Assembly (NCBI RefSeq): GCF_004011695.2
Contig: NC_082419.1
Location: 1,178,001-1,242,000 of the forward strand
From: Ascochyta rabiei
Lineage: Eukaryota > Ascomycota > Dothideomycetes > Pleosporales > Didymellaceae
Direction of reading: 5' to 3'
DNA: 64,000 nt
Below, piece by piece: positions 44,858-58,377 of this stretch (positions are counted from its first letter, which is position 1; each line of letters begins with the position of its first letter). A program made the position numbers and the translations under genes. Under the pieces are notes generated by a model. The model searched no databases. It saw only the letters and a program-made list of their open reading frames with translations, and was not told the DNA's origin.

Positions 44858-46849
44858 AGTCTTTACTAGGGTATATACTACTATTAGGATAATACCTAAG
44901 ATCTATAAAGAAAGGTGTAAGTCTAGTAGACATATTAACAGTATTATTAGCTTAAAACATAGCAAGATACAGCTATAAAGCCTAATTATTTTATATATAG
45001 TTAAATTACTTTTATAAACAGATTTTAACACTTTAATTAGCTTATTTAATTTAACTATTAGTTTATAGATAATAAGAAGTTAATAGCTTAGCTAAGATTT
45101 AAAGGCGTTTGCAAACCTATTTCTAGAATTTGTTTATAAAGGAAGTATCTTAATTAGATATAATAGTACGCAGGAGTCTATAGAGGCAAAAAGTTTCTAT
45201 AAAATAGTAAGCAAATTCCTTTAAAGAGCGGCTAACTAACAGAAAGAAGTATTACTATTTAGTAAGACAGTCTATTATAACAAGCAGGTTTATGTATAAT
45301 TAGCTATTAACAGATAAACTACTAAATCTTAAATATAGTCTACAGAGATATCTAACTACCTAGCGTTAGATATTAGTAGGGGTTTAAGGAAACTGTTATA
45401 GGCTTCCTAGGAAGGCCCTACGCATTTACACACTGTATAAGCTTAGTAATATTTTTTAATAGACTAAGGTATACTAGGCTAATAGTAGCGCCTAATTATT
45501 AGATATAAAGTAGCTTTAGGACCTTTATAGCCTATAATCTTATAGTTATAGTATAAGTTACATATCTAGTGTTATAATTATGCATTAGGGGGTATATAGA
45601 GCCAAGTCTTGTCTAGGAACAGGCGTCTAGAAAAGCCTTTACTAATAGTGTAACAGTTAGCTAGGGAGATATAGTAGCTGTTTTTGCAGTACTAAGAGCT
45701 TAGTTTGTAGTTATTTTTATCTAGAGCAGAAAAGAGTTTCTATACAGCTATATTAGTTATATATATATTAGTAAGTATGTCTTTAGTAGATTAGGGATCT
45801 TCTAGATATAGTAGTAAATCTAGTAGTAATATTCTATAAACGTTGTCTATTAGGTTATAGTTATCTTCTAAGTTATTAGGCTCTGCTAAGGGTGCCTAAG
45901 TAGCGTAGAACGTTATTATTACCTAAACATCTAGTAAGATAAAATTAGGTTGTTTACTAGTAGTACAGGAAAGAGCCTATAGAGTAGCTTATATTATAGG
46001 TATAACTCCTAGGTCTAGGTTATATAGTTCTAGGATAATTTAGTGTGTGTCTAATAACTGTATATCTTATTTGTCCCTAGGGATATCCTAAGAACGTTAG
46101 CTTAACGCATCTACTTTACTATTTATAGGTCTAGGTGCGTATATTATTTTAAAATTAAACTAGAAGAAAAACAGAAACTATTAAGCTTAGCGTTAGTTAA
46201 GCTTCTTAGTCTTTATAAAGGTTTCTAGGTTCTTATAGTCTATTATTACCTATATTATATAAGAGGAGCCTATAAGTTCTAGTTCCTATTCTTTAAAGGC
46301 TTAAATAATATCTTTAAGTTCTATATTATAGATATTGTAATTACATTATATAGATAAATATGTTTTTTAGAAGAATATAATAGGTTATAGGTTACCCTTT
46401 TAATTCTGTTACTTTATAATTCCTTCTATAGCCTAGCTAGAGGAATTAGTACAAATAACAACTAGCTATATAGGATTAAAGTGTTAGAGTACAATATCTA
46501 GTTAGAAGGTGCTTTTTAAGGCATAAAAGGCGTCTTTATAGGCTTAGGTAGGCTTAAAGTCTTAGTACTAGACAGAACGTTAGATTACTAAGGGATCTTA
46601 CTTAGAAGGTCTAGAAACAACAGTAGATTTAACAGCTTATGTTAAGAGGAGAGTAATTAATAAGTAGCCTTTAATAAAATAATAATAGAATTTAGTAAAA
46701 CCTAGAGAGGAGAGAATGTTAGGTACTGTTTTAGGCATCTTCTAATCTTAGATAGCTTAAATTTTGTTAGGGTCTATTTATACGCTGTTGTTAGTAACAA
46801 TTATACCTAAGAACTTAACGCGTTCCTTATAGAACTTAGATTTCTTTAG

Positions 46850-47300
46850 ATCTATATAAAATCCTTAATCTTTAAGTCTACTAAAAACTTTCTTAAAATA
46901 TTCTTTATGTTTAGCTAGGGAGTTAGAAAAGACTAGGACGTTATCTAAATATACTGTACCGAATTAATTAAGGTATTTAATTAAAAAGTTGTTAATTACC
47001 TGCTAAGAAGTTACTAGGGCGTTGTATAGTCTAAAGGGTATAACTTTGTACTAGTATATACCTTTCTATATAGAGAATACTATAAGCTATTCTAAGCTAG
47101 GGTTTTTTAAATTCTATAAAAGGTGTAGATAATATTAAATTTTAAGAATATAGTTACCTAGTTAAGTTATGCTATAGTTTTGCAGAAAAATAGAATAGGA
47201 TATTAGTTCTTTATAGTAGCGTTGTTAAGCTCGTAGCAATCGACACAGACTTGCAGGCCCCCCCTAGGTTTAGTAATAATAAGCAGGTTATTTTAAGTAG
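46850..47300 (-). pseudogene. Reverse transcriptase remnant of Gypsy element A
   Basis: Reverse-strand reading with V-C-V-D-C-Y-E-L-N-N near 47,240 and F-G-T-V-Y-L-D-N-V-L-V-F-S near 46,950. The second catalytic Asp is Asn. Stops interrupt the frame. Confidence 0.8.
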
Positions 47301-48387
47301 GGGAGTTACAGCGTTTAATAAAACTATATACCTAATTTTCCTTAATATAGTGTTTAATAGCTTCTATTTACTATCTAGAAAAAGGTTAAAGGTAATAATT
47401 AGGAGGGTTTAAACCTAGTTTAAGCTTTATTTTATAGTTAAAGTTACTGTAGTTAGGAAGAGCTTTAGCAGCTTCCTAATTAAATGTTAGAATAAAGTTA
47501 GCGTATTCCTTTAGTTCTTTAGAGGTAAGTAAGTTAGAAAGGGGCAGGTTCTAGCTTAGTTAGAAGAATTTGTTAAAATTAGCATCTGCTAAAGCGCGTT
47601 TAGCAGTTATAACTTAAAGTCTTTATAGTAAGATAAGGAAGTAATTAGTACGTTTCTTATATAGCCTTACTATAGAAGCTAATATAATATAGATATTGTA
47701 TATCTTTTATACTACATAAGTATAAGGTAATCTAGAAAGTATAGATTTAGGTTAAGTAAATTGCCCTTTATAGTAGTTGCTAGAACTAGGTTTTAATAGT
47801 AGTAGGGGCTTAGCATCTAGTAGGGAACCTTTGTAAAGTAGGGTAGGGGTTTAAGTAGTTAAATTATAGTGCTGTAAACAATAATTATCTGCAAAGGTAA
47901 TAGAGCAGTTTTGCTAGGAAATAGTAGGGTTATAAATAGCCCTCTACCTAAATCTAAGGATTAGGTAAAAAGATCTATAATTATTGATAATATAGGCGCT
48001 AGTACGCTTAAGGTATAAGTTAATTTTAAGGTAAATCTCTACTTAATATGTAATAGGTTCTGCAGGTTTACTGTTGTATCCCTAACAGACAATAGGTGTT
48101 GTTAGAGGAATAAGCTAAAGGGCGCCTGTTTTCTTTAAGAAGGTGTTAGAGATAAAGTTAGTGTTAGCGCTATTGTCTGCTAGTGTGCGGACACTGTAAG
48201 GGGCGTTTTTATTACAGCCTAAGGAAGCCTAGAAAGCTAATTAGCTGCCTGTCTAAACATGTTTCTTAAGTAGTTGTCTAGGTGGTATTAACCTAACAAA
48301 TAATTAAGCTAGCCTTAGTAGTGTCTAAATAGGGTATAAAAGGGTTAGAAGAGCGTACTTATTAGGAAATAGTCCTTAGATAGTAAC

Positions 48388-48586
48388 TGTTATAAGTATT
48401 CTCCCTACGCCGGGAGATACCTTAGCTAGGTCCTAGGCTAAGCCTAGGGACCTACTGGCTACACACGTATATAATATTTATAAACCTTAAGACTTACCTA
48501 TTAAGGATTTGTCTTATTTCTTAAATATTACCCTATTATTTGTCCTATCTTGCTCTGCTCTATTTTATGCCTATAGTAACCTTACA
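48388..48586 (+). repeat. 5' LTR of Gypsy element B
   Basis: It matches 63682-63855 over its first 174 bases. The last 25 bases have no partner because the 3' copy is cut by an inverted Copia LTR; the end is placed at TTACA and is less certain. Confidence 0.82.
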
Positions 48587-51074
48587 ATTTAAATCCTTTA
48601 TATTCCTCTTAGAACAGATAGCTAATTAGCAGCAGAGGAGCAGGAAAAACCTAGCTATTATAATAGCAGGAAGACAATATAACCTCTACTTAACTACTAG
48701 TAAAATAGAAGAGCTACCCCCTTACAATAACCCTAGTTAGGAACTAGACGCTTAATAACGTAATAATATGCTTAGGGTGTTGCTATTGCCTATAGAGCTA
48801 CTACTTAACCCTTATATTAGGGGCAAGATAGACGCTATAATAGTAGGCGTTACAACACTAGACGTTCTAACACTACGCGCTACACAACCTACAATAGAAT
48901 TACTATAAGCTTCTATCCTGTTATTACTAAAAGCACTTAATAAGGCAGAACTGTCTAGTGCCACTAAGCAGGAGATTAAGATCTAGTAATAATAATTTTA
49001 CTAGGCAGTTAAAACCTTATAATAGACGCACGCTAGACACGCACTACGTAGCTAATACCTAGCAATTAATAAGGCTAGTAGAATAATATAAGTTCTTAAT
49101 AATGTTTACCCTAAGCTAAAACTTAGGACAGACAATAAGCCTCTATTAACCTAGTAGGTAGACTAGTAGATTAAGGATATAGACACAGCGTTCTAGTACG
49201 CTTAAGTACTTAAAGACTCTATAACCTACACCTACTAGATTATAGGCACTATCTACTATAGTGTCTACTAGGAATTAATTTAATAACGTATTAATAAGGG
49301 ATTAATCTAGACCTAGGCTAACCTCCGCGCAGAAGAGGAGCAGCTTATCTAAGACCTAGTCTTTATATAGTATAAAAACTATAATAAGTACTTTAACTAT
49401 AAGTAGAAGTCTAATAATTTATTTAACAGCTTTCTAATAAAGTTAAATAAGCAGGAGTCTCTACTGCCCTGTAACTCTATAAAGTTTAAAGTTAGTAGTA
49501 ACAACTATAAGTTTAAGATAGTATTTATATAGAGCCTTACACCCCCTACACTCTAATGTAAAATCTTGTAGAATAGTAGTCTAGAATATATTACTAAGTA
49601 GGCAGAGCTTAAACAGGCCCTCTAAAACGCAGAAACCTTAATAGTTCCCTTAAACTTAGGGTTGTAGACTAAAAGTAGCAGTAGAAACAAGAGACCTCTT
49701 TCTTTAGATGCTAGAAGAAGATTTAAAAGGTATAACAGTTAGGCGTTAACCCCCTCTAGGAGCAACACCAGGAAGCACCTAGGAGACCCCTAGCCAACAA
49801 CTAGTGCTGCTAATTTATTAGGTAGAAGATAGAACCCTAAGGGAAATAACTATTAACAATCTTAAGGTTAACTACAGAACTAGGGATAACAGCCCTAGGG
49901 ATACTAGCAGCAGGGCTATTAGAGAGGCTGCGGAGGCAGCTGTTAACATTCTAGTAGCAAGCTAAATCTAGGAAATAGTAAGCCCTAGTTACTAACCTGT
50001 TCTACCTGTAGCTAGGGTTAGAAACTAAGGGGAAGTAAACCTGCATAACAGTTACAGTCTAGCTTAACAACGCTAATAGTAACCCTAGGACTCTCTAGGC
50101 TCTGTACAACTTAGGCTTAGAGCTAAACCTTATTACTAAGTATGCAGCTAGGGACCTAGGGCTTAACCTAGCAGGCACTAACTAACAACTAAAGGCTGTA
50201 GTCCTAGACAACACAGAGCTGTTCTTAACTAACTAGTACTAGTTAATAGTAGTCTGCTACAACAGTAAAGAAGTACCTAAGATAATTAGACTAACTAAGT
50301 TCTAGTCTACATTATTTATTAGGTACAACCTAGTCCTAGGTTACCTATAGCTAGCTAAAGCAGATCTATATATCTATTTCTTAGTAGAAACCTATAAGTA
50401 GTTTACTAACAACACTAAGAAAGTCTAGCTGTTAACAGCTAAACAATTATTTAGTAAACTAGGTCTAGGTAAGCAGCTATATCTACTATATCCTAGAAGC
50501 CTAAATATAGGCAGTCTAACAGACGCCTACTAGGCAGACGCTAGATAGACATTAGAGGCAGCTTGTCTTACTAAACAGTTAAGAATTATAGTAGTAGGAC
50601 TTAACAGTAGCACTATTCTAGAAGATAATACACTAGATATAGAAGAACTTAAGTATATGCCTAAACACCTCTATTATAAATAGTTTACCTTTAGTAAATA
50701 GTAAATAAGCGTGTTAGCGCTATATTAAGAGTATAACTACTCTATTAAGATTAAGGATAGAGCTAAAGTTCCTAACCTCCTAATCTATAACCTGTCTTGT
50801 AGAAAGCTAGACATCCTCTAGATATACCTTAAGACAGCATAGGAGAAGGGCTAGATTTACCTAAGTAATTTGCCAGCAGGTACCCCTATTCTGTTTATCT
50901 CTAAGTTAGACAGTACTATAAGACTATACGTTAACTATTAGGGATTAAATAGGGTAACTATTAAGAACTAGTACCCTATACTGCTTGTTAGTAAGATAGT
51001 AGACTACCTATTAAAAGTAAAGGTCTTTACTAAGCTAGATCTACATAACACCTACTACAGGCTCTAGATTAAGG

Positions 51075-51276
51075 TGTTAGGCGCTGGGCCCAGAGGTACC
51101 TCTGCTAGTCTTAGCAAGCTACTATAGGGCTAGTTAGCCTAGACTATATAAAGGTGTTAGAGGTTATTGCTAATACTTTAGTAATTAGTCTTATTACTAT
51201 ACACTACGTACCTTAATATACCTGCTATCCTCTTTAACTCTATTCTCTCTTATAATTGCTTTGTACACTCTTTATA
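51075..51276 (+). repeat. 5' LTR of Gypsy element C
   Basis: 202 bases; it pairs with 58171-58372. Differences are mostly transitions. Confidence 0.93.
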
Positions 51277-53409
51277 TTCTAATTACTCTTATATTATAAT
51301 TAAAGATAGACTTAAGCTACTATAAGTCTTAAACTAAATTGTCTAGGCTTACTGTCTTTAGAGAGGGACTAAGACAACCTACCTATAGGAGAGCTAGTAG
51401 AGCGTAAGGTAACACCTCCCTCTATAGATAAGGAGATACCTTAACAGACACTAAGTATCTATAGTGCCTTAAGAAGATCTGTAGGTCCTCTAGGCAGTAT
51501 ACCTTACTCTAGAATTTGCATCTATAGGGCAGCTTTAGCTAGATAAGGCTAAAATAGCCTAAAAGTAGGTGATTAATAACAGGAGTTAGAAAACTTGCAT
51601 AAATAGTTATAAGAGACAAAAGACTTTAAGGAACTTTCTTCTCTTTATAAACTTAGACGCAAATACAACAAAGGAGATCTAGTAACAATCCTATCCTTAT
51701 AAAAAGTACTAGAAGGGGTAGAGAAACTATAATCTTCCCTATTTATAAACCTTCTATAACCTAAACCCCTATAGAAGTATATAAAGCGCAACTGTACTAA
51801 ATATAACTGTTAGAGGAGAGATTATAAGAGATACTTCCTTTAATTTCTAGTTAATTTCCTTATAGAGGAATAAAAGATTAACTTTAGCGTAAGGTACCTC
51901 TTAAAGAACCTAAAGACGTTGTAGTAGGCCTACTGCACAACTAACTACTGTAATTAGCTAACCTAGAAACTAACATAGTAAGAGCTAAAAAGAATTATAC
52001 TAAATACTTTAGGAATACTAGCTAAATATAAGTAAGTAGTGTATAAATCCTTAAAGTAATATAAGTAATAGAAATCTTAGTCTCCTATAGATCTGTTAGA
52101 TTTTATACATCTACTATAGGAGGAACTAGGTAACTTATATACACTAGAGCTTTAAGTTCTAGAATATATTACTGCACTGCTCCCTAGTATATAAAAGGAC
52201 TGATTCCTTATTCCCTATAATTAAAGGGACATAATTCTTAAGGTAGAGGAATAAGCTAATATTATTAACTAGAGACTAGGTTAGTATAGCTAACAGCTAC
52301 CTAAGAAGACTCTAGCTAAGAGTAAGATAACTAACAAAGGACTATAGAAGCGCTAATTTAGTAACTCTAGGTTAGAGGGGAATATAAAAACCCTAAAAAA
52401 GTTATTTAAGTCTAAGAATTTCTATAAGGAGCTAGTAAAGGGTAAAAAGGGCTAAGATAGGCTATATAAGACCTAAAACGCGTACCTTAAGTATAGAGAA
52501 ACTAGTTACTACTCCCCTAACTACCTAAAGCTAAAGTTAAACTAGAAAGACCATGCTCTAGATAAGTAGGAAATAATAAGAGATCTAAGAGCTAATCTCC
52601 TCTCTTGTAGCCTATATTAAATTATCTAAGAAGAAGAAGAAGAATATCTCTCTTTATAAGGTAGTGTACCTAGAATATATACGCCTACTTATAGTTAAAG
52701 CATCTATAGGCAACACAAAGAACGTAGAAGCCTTAATAGATAGAGGGTTATAACTAAACTTAATTTTAGTTCTCCTAGCAAAGAAGCAGGATCTAGAGGT
52801 TATACTATTAAATAAAATAGTGGCTAAAGGTGTAGGCAGAGTAGAATTGCCTATCTATAAAGTAACTACAGCAGAAGTATGTATTGTTAACTCCTGTAGA
52901 AGATAGGAGGTCTAACAGATACCTTTTGTAGTTACAGACCTATAAAGGTACAAGATATACCTTAGACTACCCTAGATTAACTAGACAAACCCTAAGCTAA
53001 GCTATTTAAGCTAGCGTATTCTCTTCTAAGGGAAGAAGTATAGAGACTCTCCTAAACTAGAGAAAATAGCGTTAGAAGATGCTAAAGAGTTTAAACGCAC
53101 TATAAGAAGTCTCTTAGTAGATGTTTATATATATATAGTAAACTTAGTAGGTATATATAACCTAATATCTGCTAAAAAGAGCCTAATTTTAGAAGTGTAT
53201 TGCAAATATACATACTTAGAATTAGAGAATAATACTTAGGTTCTACTAGAGCATAGAGAGTATAACCTAGTAATTAATATTGCAGCAGGAGTTACTTCCC
53301 TCTACTAACTATTATACAGACTATCTGTAATAGAATTAGAGATACTTAGAAAGTATCTAGTAGAATATCTATAATATAGCTAGATATAACACTTAAGGTC
53401 GCTAGCTAG

Positions 53410-55990
53410 GGCGCTAATTCTCTTTTTAAAGAAGAAAGACAGTAATCTAAGACTGTGTGTAGACTATAGAGGTCTAAACAAGATAACAGTTAAAAACTAC
53501 TATCTATTACTACTAATTACGAAGTTACTAGAACAACCAGCGTAAGCTAAGTTCTATACTAAACTAGATGTATATAAGGCATATTACTATATCTAAATTA
53601 AGAAAGAGGATAAGTAGAAGACTGCTTTTTAAACTAGGTATAGATATTTTAAGTATATAGTAATGCTATTTAGACTTATAAATGCTTCTACCTAATTTTA
53701 GGCCTATATAAATAAGGCACTAATAGGATTAGTTAATATAACTTATATTATATATCTAGACAATATATTAGTATACTCTAAGACAGAGAAAGACCACATT
53801 AGACACGTTAAGGAGGTCTTAGAGAGGTTTTGCAAAGTAAACTTCTATATATGCTTAGATAAGTATAAATAGCACTATTAATATACAGAGTACCTTAAGT
53901 ATATAGTCTTACCTAAAGGGGTAAGTATTAACCTAGACAGGGTTAAAACAATCTAAGAATAGCTAATCCTGCGTATAGTTTATAATATCTAAGTATTTAT
54001 AGGCTTTATAAACTACTATTAGAGGTTTATTATAGGGGTTTCTAAATTAGCCTTGCTATTAACCTAATTAACCTAGAAAGGGCTAAATTTAGCTAAATCT
54101 AGTTAAGTAATAAGAAAGGAGGAGAGTTAGCCTCTTAAGCTAAGTAAAGAATCCCTATAAGCTTTCTAGAATATAAAGGATTTATTTATTAATATACCTA
54201 TCTTAGTTTATTTTATACTTAGGAGACAGACTAGGATTAAAGTAGATACCTCTAGAGGCGCTATCTTAGGAATCCTTAGTTAACTAGTCCCTAAGGAGGG
54301 GAAGCTAGCCTAATAGAGGCCTGTAGACTTCTATTTAAAGAAGTTAATCTAAGCAGAGTATAACTATAATACTTATAACTAGAAACTTCTTATAATTATC
54401 TAAAGCCTATAGTATTAGCGAAGATACTTAGATAGTACCTTCTTTAAGATCTTAACAGATTACTAAAACCTAAAATAGTTTATAGAGACAAAGGTTCTTA
54501 GCTATTAGTAAGTAAGGGCATACTTAGTATTATCTAAGTTTAACTTTATAATTACTTATTGCCTAAGGTCTATAAACTCTATAGATAGACCTTTATAGCG
54601 TCCTAATTATATAAGAGAGGTATAAGACCTCTTATAAAAGTATAATAAGGCTTTTATATAACTGCTTTAGGAGATCCTAACTAGGAGGAACTTTAGTGCT
54701 CCCCTAGTAGTAGCTATAACCCTTTGTTTGTCTATAAAAGGAAGAAAGGATATAAGAGATCTTAAAAGAGAAGAGTTAAGAGAGAACAGTTACACAGAGC
54801 TAATAACAGACTTAGATAACACAGAAAAACTCTCTAGCCCTAAAAAAGAGTTAAGCAACGTTAAAATAGGACAGAATAACCTAGAAAAAGATAATATAGC
54901 TAAGGAGAAGCGTATCTTGCTTATAAGGCTAAAAGATAAAGTGTAAGTTATTAAAGAACGTTATAATAACCTAATATTAGGACACTTAAGAGCATAATGA
55001 ACCTTAGAGAAGATTTAGCGCAGATATACCTAGAAGGGCATTAATAAGAATATATCTAACTACTGCTACAACTGCTTAGTATATAGGAGATTAACTACTG
55101 CCTAACATAAACTATACAGGTTATTACAACCTTTACTAGTGCTAAGCTAACTATAGAAGGACGTAATAATAGATTTTATTATAGAATTACCCTCTAGTAA
55201 GGTAGCTAGGCTAGTGTATACCTCTATACTAGTAGTAGTATATAAATTAACTAAAATATTACACTATATACTAGCTAGGGCTAATTAGGATAGAAAAGAT
55301 CTAGCGCATACCTAGATTAGAGAAATTATCTACTTACATAGCGCGCTAGCACAAATTATCTTAGATTAGGGGCTGCTAATAAACTTAAAGACGTAGAAAA
55401 CCTTTAACTACTATTTAGATTAAGGTAGGTCTTAACGTTAGCCTATTATCCCTAGACAGATAGCTAAATAGAAAGGCAAAATTAGACTCTTAAACAGTAA
55501 TTACGTTACTACTATACTCTAGAACTAGATAATTAGGCCCTATAGATTTTAATTGCAGAATTTATATATACTAATAGCATTTACGCATCTATAAATATAA
55601 TACCTCTCTAAGCCTATTACAGTATAGATCTAAGGAGCACAGATGAGCCTACTTTAGCATTAAAAGGCAGAGAATCTCCTCTTATAAAGGAATTAGCTAC
55701 TAGAGTTATTACCTTATAGGCTACCTATAAAGTAAACATAGAAAAGTTAAACAAGTATTAAAAGAAATGCTTAGATAAGAAACAACTACTAGTACCCTTT
55801 AAAGTAGGCAACAAAGTACTAGTCTCTAGTAAGAATATTAGGATATAACGCCTAAAAAAGAAGCTAGACTAGAAATACCTAGGACCTAGGACTATTATAG
55901 CCTAGATTAGCCCTAGTGTATATAGAATAGACCTGCTAGAAAAAAAGAGATCTATCTAGTATTCTATATATTACTACTAGACCTATACAT
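53410..55990 (+). pseudogene. Polymerase remnant of Gypsy element C (reverse transcriptase, RNase H, integrase)
   Basis: Readable Gypsy motifs with many stops: [10 protein letters not shown] near 53,455, F-Y-T-K-L-D-V-Y-K-A-Y near 53,552, I-Y-L-D-N-I-L-V-Y-S near 53,750 (former Y-L-D-D), integrase zinc region L-E-K-I then R-R-Y-T near 55,000-55,030 and D-F-I-I-E-L-P-S near 55,172. The one surviving frame above 60 codons in the AT-rich block (54,728-54,946, 72 codons) is an A-rich linker between RNase H and integrase. It has few CpA sites to mutate, so I do not regard it as a gene. Confidence 0.85.
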
Positions 55991-58170
55991 ACTAAGAAGT
56001 TAACTTCTAATTATATAGAAATAAATATAAGAACCTATAGTTAAAGGGGAAGAAAAGGTATAGGATATAGAAAAAGTCCTTAACAGAAGGTAACTAGATA
56101 ATAGACAGTAGGAATACCTTATTAAGTAGGACAGATTCCCTATATTAGAAAATTCCTAGGAGATTAGCATAAATCTTTCTAAAGAAGCGCTAAAATAATA
56201 CTAGAAAATAATGAAGTATCTGCTTAGACTGCGTAATAAGACGTTAAGGTTAAAGTCTAAAAAAGAGGGGGACTAAAAAGGCTAAATACCTTTACTTAAT
56301 AATAATTTTTCCCTATAGGGGCTTTTTAATCAATAAGTATTTAATAGTTTACGCTAAGGGAAAATATAAGCCTACCTTACTCTAAGAAATACAGACTAGC
56401 TAAAGCAGATATCTTTTAGCCTATTGTAGCTATGTCTAATATAAAGAAATAAAGAAAGTTATATGCTATATTATATAGTTATAATTATAAGTAAATATAG
56501 AAGAATTAGTATAGAAGAACACCTTTCTAGTATTATTTAGACTATTTAAGAGTGTAATGCACCTAATTGCTATATTAGCCTAAAACTATCTACTTACTAT
56601 AAACTTAGGTATTATTAATCTAAACCTTCTATTATAGGAAATATCTATTAACTATAACTACTACTATAGGTATAAGTAGTAGCCTTATAACTACTATAAG
56701 GCTTCTTATTAGTAGTAGCAGCAGCGGTAGTATTGGCGGCAGCCTGTTTAGCAGCTTCCTGCGCCTCCCGCTCCTCCTAGAGCTAAACTAGGGTCTTACT
56801 AGTACCTGTAATCTAGTACTTTAACTAAAAGAAGTTAGATATTATTAAAATAGGTTAAAACCTGCTATAATACCTTCTTACAGAGGGTAATAGGCACGTC
56901 TAGATTAGAATTGCTACCGCTCTCCTCTAACAACTTCTTTCGCTTTATCTTAGCTTTAACAGCGCTAGCCTTAGATTAATCTTGCTTCTTAATATAGATG
57001 CTAGATAAGGTTAACTTACGTGCGTAAGTGTTGCTATTATAGAGTGTAAGTAGCTCTTTCTATAGTAAATAGTTTCTATAAGGGTTAGATTATGCTATAA
57101 TAAGCCTAAAAGAGATAGAACGTACTCTTAAATTATACCTAGCAACAAGCTAGCCTAGTTAACAATAGAGTTACCTATTACGGTCTTCTTATTAATAGAT
57201 ATAGGTGTAGTAGTAGCAGATGTTATAGGGGTAGTCTTAACGCTAGCTGTATTAATAATAGCAGTATAAGTAGACTATAGTAGTAACTAGATAACAAGTA
57301 GAGTATAGGCGCGCTATATTGCTAGAAAGCCTTAAATAGCTATTAGCATACTTATTAGGGCCCTAAATATGTTAAAAGATGCTAAAACAAGCTAAAAGGA
57401 GATAAAACACGTACTAATAGGCAATTCTTATTACTATTGTAACACTTTCTATAGTAGTAGGCCTAGGCGTCCCTATAGCGCAGGCTACCCTATAAAGCTA
57501 GGTTAGTAGAGAAACAACAGTCCCTATAGATATTACTATTAGTAATGTAGTAGAGGTAGAGTATACAGCACTGCTTAGCAGTCCTACTATTCTTAGTAAT
57601 ATTAATCTTATAGTAAGTAGGCATAGACATAATAGCTATAGCAAATAGTAGTTAGTAATAGTTAGTAATAGTTAGTAGTAGGTAGTAGCGGTTAGGAACA
57701 GTCTAAAAAGGTTACTAAGGTGTGTTATGCGGTGTTATCTGCTAAAACGTGTTAGAACGTGCTAGAAAGACCTAGAAAATCCCTTAGCTATCCTTACAAA
57801 AGTGCTAGACAGAATAGGTTAGTACTTACTAAAATAAAGTAGGATGTAGTAGTAACTAATAAAACTAGGGGTATAGATAGCTTATATGCTGCTAGCTACC
57901 TATTTAGAGCTTTAGCCTGCGCAGGCGGCTGCCTAGACCCTAGAGGTAAAGTAAGAGGTAAGAGAGAATTTCTGTTTAACTTTTACTAGGTAAAGGTAGA
58001 ATTAGGATTAAGCCCTATCTAGCCTTATAAGGCGTCTAAAACGCCTAAACCTAGTTAAAATTAGCTATAACAGGACACACAGAGTAAACACGTCTAAACC
58101 TAGGCTAAAATAATATAGTATTGCTAATTATACTATTGTTTATGCTAAACAATCTAGAGAAGGAAGGCAT

Positions 58171-58372
58171 TGTTAGGCGCTAGGCCTAGGGGTACCTCTG
58201 CTAGTCTTAGCAAGCTACTATAGAGCTAGTTAGCCTAGACTATATAAAGGTGTTAGAGGTTATTACTAATACTTTAGTAATTAGTCTTGTTACTACACAC
58301 TACATACCTTAATACACCTGCTATCCTCTTTAACCCTATCCTCCCTCGTAATCGCTTTGTACACTCTTTACA
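58171..58372 (+). repeat. 3' LTR of Gypsy element C
   Basis: 202 bases, ends TTTACA and is followed by the target duplication TAAGG. Confidence 0.93.
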
Positions 58373-58377
58373 TAAGG

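Larger units (their letters stand above)
38200..48387 (-). mobile_element. Gypsy (Ty3) retrotransposon A, reverse strand, interrupted and truncated
   Basis: Minus-strand motifs: protease near 48,100-48,190 (A-D-N-S-A-N-T-N-F-I, from D-S-G-A type), reverse transcriptase near 47,290 (G-G-L-Q-V-C-V-D) and 46,950 (V-Y-L-D-N-V-L-V-F-S, former Y-L-D-D). The element is split by complete Copia element 2 (39,665-44,857). A pyrimidine-rich tract just right of 38,415 (CCCCTCCTTA) is the complement of a polypurine tract, next to ...TTCTAACA, so the 3' LTR probably ends there on the + strand. The other LTR edge was not resolved. On the right, it is cut by Gypsy B at 48,388 before gag, so its 5' part should lie beyond the window. 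Confidence 0.8.
51075..58372 (+). mobile_element. Complete Gypsy (Ty3) retrotransposon C, nested in the reverse transcriptase of B
   Basis: A 7,298-base element with two 202-base LTRs (51075-51276 and 58171-58372), TGTTAG start, TTTACA end in the right copy (TTTATA in the left), and target duplication TAAGG at 51070-51074 and 58373-58377. A purine tract GAGAAGGAAGG precedes the 3' LTR. Coding remnants: reverse transcriptase 53,410-53,850, RNase H about 54,150-54,430, integrase about 54,960-55,430 and on to 55,990. About 1.9 kb between integrase and the 3' LTR is extra, with a charged reading on the minus strand. Removing C rejoins the two halves of the B reverse transcriptase in frame. Confidence 0.93.

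Noticed and set aside
54728..54946. 72-codon open frame in the AT-rich block, read as a small gene
   Set aside because: It sits between the RNase H and integrase remnants of Gypsy C and continues in frame toward the integrase zinc region. It is A-rich with few sites for RIP, which explains why no stop arose.
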